The notes beneath the pieces are model-generated. The model had not been told where the DNA came from. It made no database searches and saw only the letters and a list, made by a program, of their open reading frames with translations. 9,559 nucleotides of DNA from Acetobacteraceae bacterium (lineage in GTDB: Bacteria > Pseudomonadota > Alphaproteobacteria > Acetobacterales > Acetobacteraceae), in assembly GCA_019237355.1 (NCBI GenBank), contig JAFAHH010000743.1, positions 1 through 9,559 on the forward strand, in the 5' to 3' direction. The position numbers and the translations under genes were made by a program. Below are positions 6,347-9,559 of this stretch, in pieces; position 1 is the first letter of the stretch; the number at the start of each line of letters is the position of its first letter.

Positions 6347-7303
6347 GTGCTCTCTGACATTCAGGCTTCTGCAGATTGGGTTGGCGCTGTGCAGCGCCGG
6401 CCGGGTTTGGCCCCGCATCTGCGCGCGCTCGAGGCGGAAAGCATCCATATCATGCGTGACGCCGCGGGTCAGGTCCGAAGGCCAGTGCTGCTCTACTCGA
6501 TTGGCAAAGATTCGTCGGTGCTCCTGCATCTCGCGCAAAAAGCATTTTATCCCGCGCCGATCCCGTTTCCCCTGCTCCATATCGACACAACGTGGAAGTT
6601 CCGGGAGATGATTGTGTTCCGGAATGAACTCGTACGGCGCATCGGGGCCGAACTTCGCGTACACACGAACCCGGAAGGGTTGCGGCAGAACATCAATCCC
6701 GTCGAGCATGACAGCGCTACCTACAACAAGATCATGAAGACCGATGCCTTGAAGCAAGCGCTGAACCAGGGTCAGTATGATGCAGCGATCGGGGGCGCCC
6801 GGCGCGATGAGGAGCGATCACGGGCGAAGGAGCGGGTTTTTTCGGTGCGCGCGCCGGGCCAGGTGTGGGACCCCAAACGGCAGCGGCCAGAGCTTTGGAA
6901 TCTCTACAACGGGCAGCTCGCACCCGGCGAGACGCTGCGTGTCTTTCCGCTCTCGAATTGGACCGAGCTCGATGTCTGGACCTATATCCAGGCCGAGCGC
7001 ATCCCGATTGTGTCACTCTATTTTGCCGCCATGCGCCGAACAATCGAGCGCGACGGCACCCTTATCGTGCTCGACGACGAGCGCCTGAAGTTGCGGCCCG
7101 GTGAGCAGGTGCAAGAACGGATGGTGCGATTCCGCTCGCTCGGTTGCTATCCGCTTTGCGCGGCCATCCCCTCTGAAGCGCGGACCATCGATGATATCGT
7201 GAGCGAAACGCGTGCTGCACGGATTTCTGAGCGGTCCGGCCGCCTGATCGACTACGATGAGGACGCGTCCATGGAGAGGAAGAAGCAGGAAGGGTATTTT
7301 TAA
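6347..7303 (+). CDS. cysD: Sulfate adenylyltransferase subunit 2 (ATP sulfurylase, CysD)
   Basis: Catalytic subunit of the heterodimeric ATP sulfurylase, which with the GTPase CysN forms adenosine 5'-phosphosulfate (APS) from ATP and sulfate in the cytoplasm. The 318 residues include LYSIGKDSSVLLHLAQKAFYP (about 49-69), the PP-loop of the adenosine nucleotide alpha-hydrolase fold. Family blocks follow: FPLLHIDTTWKFREM, AIGGARRDEERSRAKER, PLSNWTELDVWTYI and RFRSLGCYPL. The end is the standard SMERKKQEGYF. After CYPL the usual TGA is replaced by CAA, a minor variation. The GTG start is chosen because AAGGAGG lies 4 bases upstream. The stop overlaps the cysNC start by one base (TAATG), indicating translational coupling. 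Confidence 0.97.
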   Translation: MLSDIQASADWVGAVQRRPGLAPHLRALEAESIHIMRDAAGQVRRPVLLYSIGKDSSVLLHLAQKAFYPAPIPFPLLHIDTTWKFREMIVFRNELVRRIGAELRVHTNPEGLRQNINPVEHDSATYNKIMKTDALKQALNQGQYDAAIGGARRDEERSRAKERVFSVRAPGQVWDPKRQRPELWNLYNGQLAPGETLRVFPLSNWTELDVWTYIQAERIPIVSLYFAAMRRTIERDGTLIVLDDERLKLRPGEQVQERMVRFRSLGCYPLCAAIPSEARTIDDIVSETRAARISERSGRLIDYDEDASMERKKQEGYF

Positions 7304-9141
7304 TGCCCGACTCCCTTCTGCGCGTACTGACTTGCGGCAGCGTGGATGACGGCAAATCCTCGTTGATCGGCCGGCTGCTTTTCGAATGCGGTACCGTTCC
7401 AGACGATGTAATGCGCACCTTGGTGCGCGATAGCCGCCGCTTCGGCACCGTGAAGGGCCGGGTGGATTACGCCTTGCTGGTCGACGGCCTCGCCGCCGAG
7501 CGCGAGCAGGGTATCACCATCGACGTCGCATACCGTTACTTCCAAACCGACCGCCGCCGCTTCATCCTGGCCGATACACCCGGCCACGAGCAATATACCC
7601 GCAACATGGCGAGCGGCGCCTCCAATGCCGATATCGCCATATTGCTGGTCGATGCGCGCAAAGGCGTACTGCAGCAAACACGGCGCCATGCCACCGTTGC
7701 GGCAATGTTTGGCATCAGCCATTTCATCCTGGCCGTTAACAAGATGGACTTGGTTGGTTTCGATCGCGCCGTGTATGAGGAAATCACCGAGGATTTCATT
7801 ACTTTTTCCGAAAATTTCGGAACCGTGCGAACAACCTCGATCCCGATCTGCGCCCGTGACGGGGATAATATCACAGCTCGCAGCGCCCACATGCCCTGGT
7901 ATATGGGGCCGGCACTGCTTGAAGCACTAGAGCGGGCCGAGCCGCGCGATCATGGCCGGTCCGGCCCCTTCCGGATGCATGTTCAGGGCGTGATTCGGGC
8001 TGGCGCCGATTTTCGGGGCTATACGGGAACCATTTCTAGCGGCTCGGTCCGCTGCGGGGCCCGCATAACTAACGTGATCTCCCGTGTTTCGGCACAGGTG
8101 GAGCGGATCGTCACTATGGATGGCGATCTCGAAACCGGGCACGCAGGCGACGCCGTTACGTTAGTGCTGCGACCGGAGATCGACATCTCGCGTGGCGATG
8201 TGCTCTCCGACTCGCCTTTGCCGCAAATAGGGGACCGCCTCGCGGCGCAGGTCATGTGGTTCGATGATGCGCCGCTGATCCAGGGACGCGATTATCTGTT
8301 CATGTTTCGGGGCCGAGTGGTTGGAGGTAGCGTGAGCGACATCACGCACCGCCTCGATATAGATACCCGCGGCGAAATCCCGGCGCGGGAATTGCGCATC
8401 AACGAGGTAGGCCATGTCACGATCAGCCTAGCCCAGCCTGTGGTGTTCGAGCCTTACCGCCTCGCGCCCGACCTGGGATCGGCGATCATTATCGATCGCA
8501 TGACGCGCAATACGGTCGGCGCCGCCCTGATCGAAAGGGCAGACCAGGCCTCCAATCTGCACGCGCAGCATCTCGACATCGACAAACATGCGCGGGCGGC
8601 GCTCAAAGGCCAACGCCCGGCCGTCTTGTGGTTCACCGGCCTCTCCGGCGCTGGCAAGTCAACCGTCGCGAATCTCGTCGAGGGGCGGCTGCACATGCTC
8701 GGACGGCACACGATGATGCTCGATGGCGATAATGTGCGGCAGGGTCTGAACCGGGACTTGGGGTTCAACGAGGCGGACCGAGTGGAAAACATCCGCCGCA
8801 TCGCCGAAGTCGCCAAGCTGTTCGTTGATGCCGGGCTGATCGTGCTGGTCTCGTTCATCTCCCCCTATCGCGCTGAACGCATGCTGGCGCGCGAACGGGT
8901 GCAGGAGGGCGAGTTCATCGAAATCCATGTGGACACGCCGATCGAGGAATGCCGGCGACGCGATCCCAAGGGCCTGTATGCCAAAGCCTATGCCGGGCAG
9001 ATCCGCAATTTCACTGGGGTCGATGCGCCGTATGAGGAGCCGGAGGACCCGGAGATCCATCTGCAGACTATAGGCCGGGCCGCTGAGGCGCTGGCGGAAC
9101 AAATCATCCGGGAGCTCCGGGTGCGGGGTATTATCGATTAA
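7303..9141 (+). CDS. cysNC: Bifunctional sulfate adenylyltransferase subunit 1 / adenylylsulfate kinase (CysN-CysC fusion)
   Basis: A 612-residue fusion. The N-terminal GTPase (about 1-425) drives APS synthesis with CysD. It has G1 GSVDDGKSS (12-20), the switch REQGITIDVAY (67-77), G3 DTPGH (91-95) and G4 NKMD (146-149), followed by EF-Tu-like beta-barrel domains. The C-terminal APS kinase (about 435-612) phosphorylates APS to PAPS. It has the P-loop GLSGAGKST (446-454), DGDNVRQGLNRDLGF (474-488), FISPYRAER (518-526) and DPKGLYAKA (554-562) followed by NFTGVDAPYE. All key motifs are intact, so both activities are expected. The same architecture is called NodQ in rhizobia, where PAPS feeds Nod factor sulfation. 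No nod genes are here, so general sulfate assimilation is more likely. It is translationally coupled to cysD. Confidence 0.97.
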   Translation: MPDSLLRVLTCGSVDDGKSSLIGRLLFECGTVPDDVMRTLVRDSRRFGTVKGRVDYALLVDGLAAEREQGITIDVAYRYFQTDRRRFILADTPGHEQYTRNMASGASNADIAILLVDARKGVLQQTRRHATVAAMFGISHFILAVNKMDLVGFDRAVYEEITEDFITFSENFGTVRTTSIPICARDGDNITARSAHMPWYMGPALLEALERAEPRDHGRSGPFRMHVQGVIRAGADFRGYTGTISSGSVRCGARITNVISRVSAQVERIVTMDGDLETGHAGDAVTLVLRPEIDISRGDVLSDSPLPQIGDRLAAQVMWFDDAPLIQGRDYLFMFRGRVVGGSVSDITHRLDIDTRGEIPARELRINEVGHVTISLAQPVVFEPYRLAPDLGSAIIIDRMTRNTVGAALIERADQASNLHAQHLDIDKHARAALKGQRPAVLWFTGLSGAGKSTVANLVEGRLHMLGRHTMMLDGDNVRQGLNRDLGFNEADRVENIRRIAEVAKLFVDAGLIVLVSFISPYRAERMLARERVQEGEFIEIHVDTPIEECRRRDPKGLYAKAYAGQIRNFTGVDAPYEEPEDPEIHLQTIGRAAEALAEQIIRELRVRGIID

Positions 9142-9242
9142 GTCATCTTTTGCAGCCAAGGCGGGGCTGAGCTCAAGGGATTCCCACCCAAGGCCTTTGT
9201 GCGCTTGGCAATGATATTTGAGCATATTCGGCAGCAACTAGA

Positions 9243-9272
9243 AGTTTCAGGCTGACTGTGCAGCCCGAAACT
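9243..9272. terminator. Imperfect dyad downstream of cysNC, possible terminator
   Basis: AGTTTCAGGCT (9243-9253) pairs with AGCCCGAAACT (9262-9272) with one mismatch, around an 8-base loop, about 100 bases after the cysNC stop. There is no uridine run after it on the plus strand (GGTCTAGTCTT). It could serve genes converging from both sides, but this is weak. Confidence 0.3.
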
Positions 9273-9281
9273 GGTCTAGTC

Positions 9282-9296
9282 TTACTGCGTCAGTAA
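9282..9296. repeat. Small perfect palindrome between converging genes
   Basis: TTACTG-CGT-CAGTAA is an exact 6-bp inverted repeat with a 3-base loop. It lies 9 bases after the imperfect dyad and about 23 bases from the end of the minus-strand frame at 9319. Its role is unknown. Confidence 0.35.
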
Positions 9297-9318
9297 TCAG
9301 GCGGGTTCCGTCCGCCGT

Positions 9319-9559
9319 TTAGTTTAGAAGCCTTTTGCAACAAGGACACTGCGGCAAGCGCTGGGCGAGCGCAACGGCGAGGGCAATGCGCACTGTCGCG
9401 ATCGAGTTGCGCACATGCCGCTCCGGCCGGATCGGCGGGTTTTCGGCATCGATGAGGATTGAGAATTGCAGATGCAGCGGCTCATCGCCGGATGCATGGT
9501 CCTGAGGGGGGAATCGCTTGCTGCTCGCAGAGGAGAAACCCGTAAGCGGCAATACAAAG
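9319..9559 (-). CDS. C-terminal part of an unidentified protein entering from the right edge
   Basis: I do not recognise this protein. One minus-strand frame is open from the right edge to a TAA at 9319-9321. Its last part reads DEPLHLQFSILIDAENPPIR, then PERHVRNSIATVRIALAVALAQRL, then PQCPCCKRLLN. Third codon positions are strongly G/C over the last 60 codons, as expected for a real gene in this genome. The closing CPCC is a possible half metal-binding knuckle. The upstream start is outside the window; TTG at 9552 is available but has no supporting ribosome site that I can see. It converges with cysNC. It could equally be a decayed remnant. Confidence 0.4.
   Translation of the reverse strand, partial: FVLPLTGFSSASSKRFPPQDHASGDEPLHLQFSILIDAENPPIRPERHVRNSIATVRIALAVALAQRLPQCPCCKRLLN

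Noticed and set aside
6325..6357. Tiny reading frame MKAIRRRRAL overlapping the cysD start, as an attenuator peptide
   Set aside because: Its tandem AGG AGG codons are simply the cysD ribosome site, and it has no ribosome site of its own. It contains no Cys or Met codons beyond the start that would suit sulfur sensing.
7300..7890. 196-codon minus-strand frame
   Set aside because: It is antisense to the GTPase domain of cysNC, whose motifs are all intact.

Overview
The window is GC-rich DNA from an alphaproteobacterium. A Rhodospirillales/Acetobacteraceae-like or Rhizobiales-like source is my inference. It rests on base composition, the fused cysNC gene, a DUF3309 gene, and intergenic palindromes bordered by CTAGAGCG, a style common in that class. 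It reads as ordinary chromosome: I see no transposase, integrase, CRISPR array, tRNA or rRNA.

Layout from left to right. (1) The 5' part of gcvT on the minus strand runs off the left edge. It is preceded by a clear two-aptamer glycine riboswitch. (2) Pointing the other way is a putative exported protein gene. It reads well only if one base is restored near 1116-1119, so it is either a frameshifted pseudogene or carries a sequence error. (3) A long plus-strand gene encodes a patatin/cPLA2-like hydrolase whose catalytic halves are separated by about 400 residues of membrane segments. (4) About 540 bases without a long gene follow, packed with perfect or near-perfect palindromes. (5) Two minus-strand genes follow: a 54-residue hydrophobic DUF3309 protein and a dienelactone hydrolase family protein. 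(6) A divergent intergenic region holds a 22-bp dyad, a possible promoter and a possible structured leader. (7) The cysD-cysNC operon follows on the plus strand, overlapping as TAATG. (8) A short region with small dyads follows, then what looks like the C-terminal end of an unidentified minus-strand gene entering from the right edge.

Functional links. cysD and cysNC together encode ATP sulfurylase plus APS kinase, which turn sulfate and ATP into APS and then PAPS for assimilation or sulfation. gcvT belongs to glycine cleavage, and its leader senses glycine. The patatin-like protein, DUF3309 protein and dienelactone hydrolase show no obvious pathway link to these or to each other.

I found no convincing multi-gene undescribed system. 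The items most worth checking are the palindrome cluster, the membrane-split patatin, the possible leader RNA before cysD, and the frameshifted exported protein.
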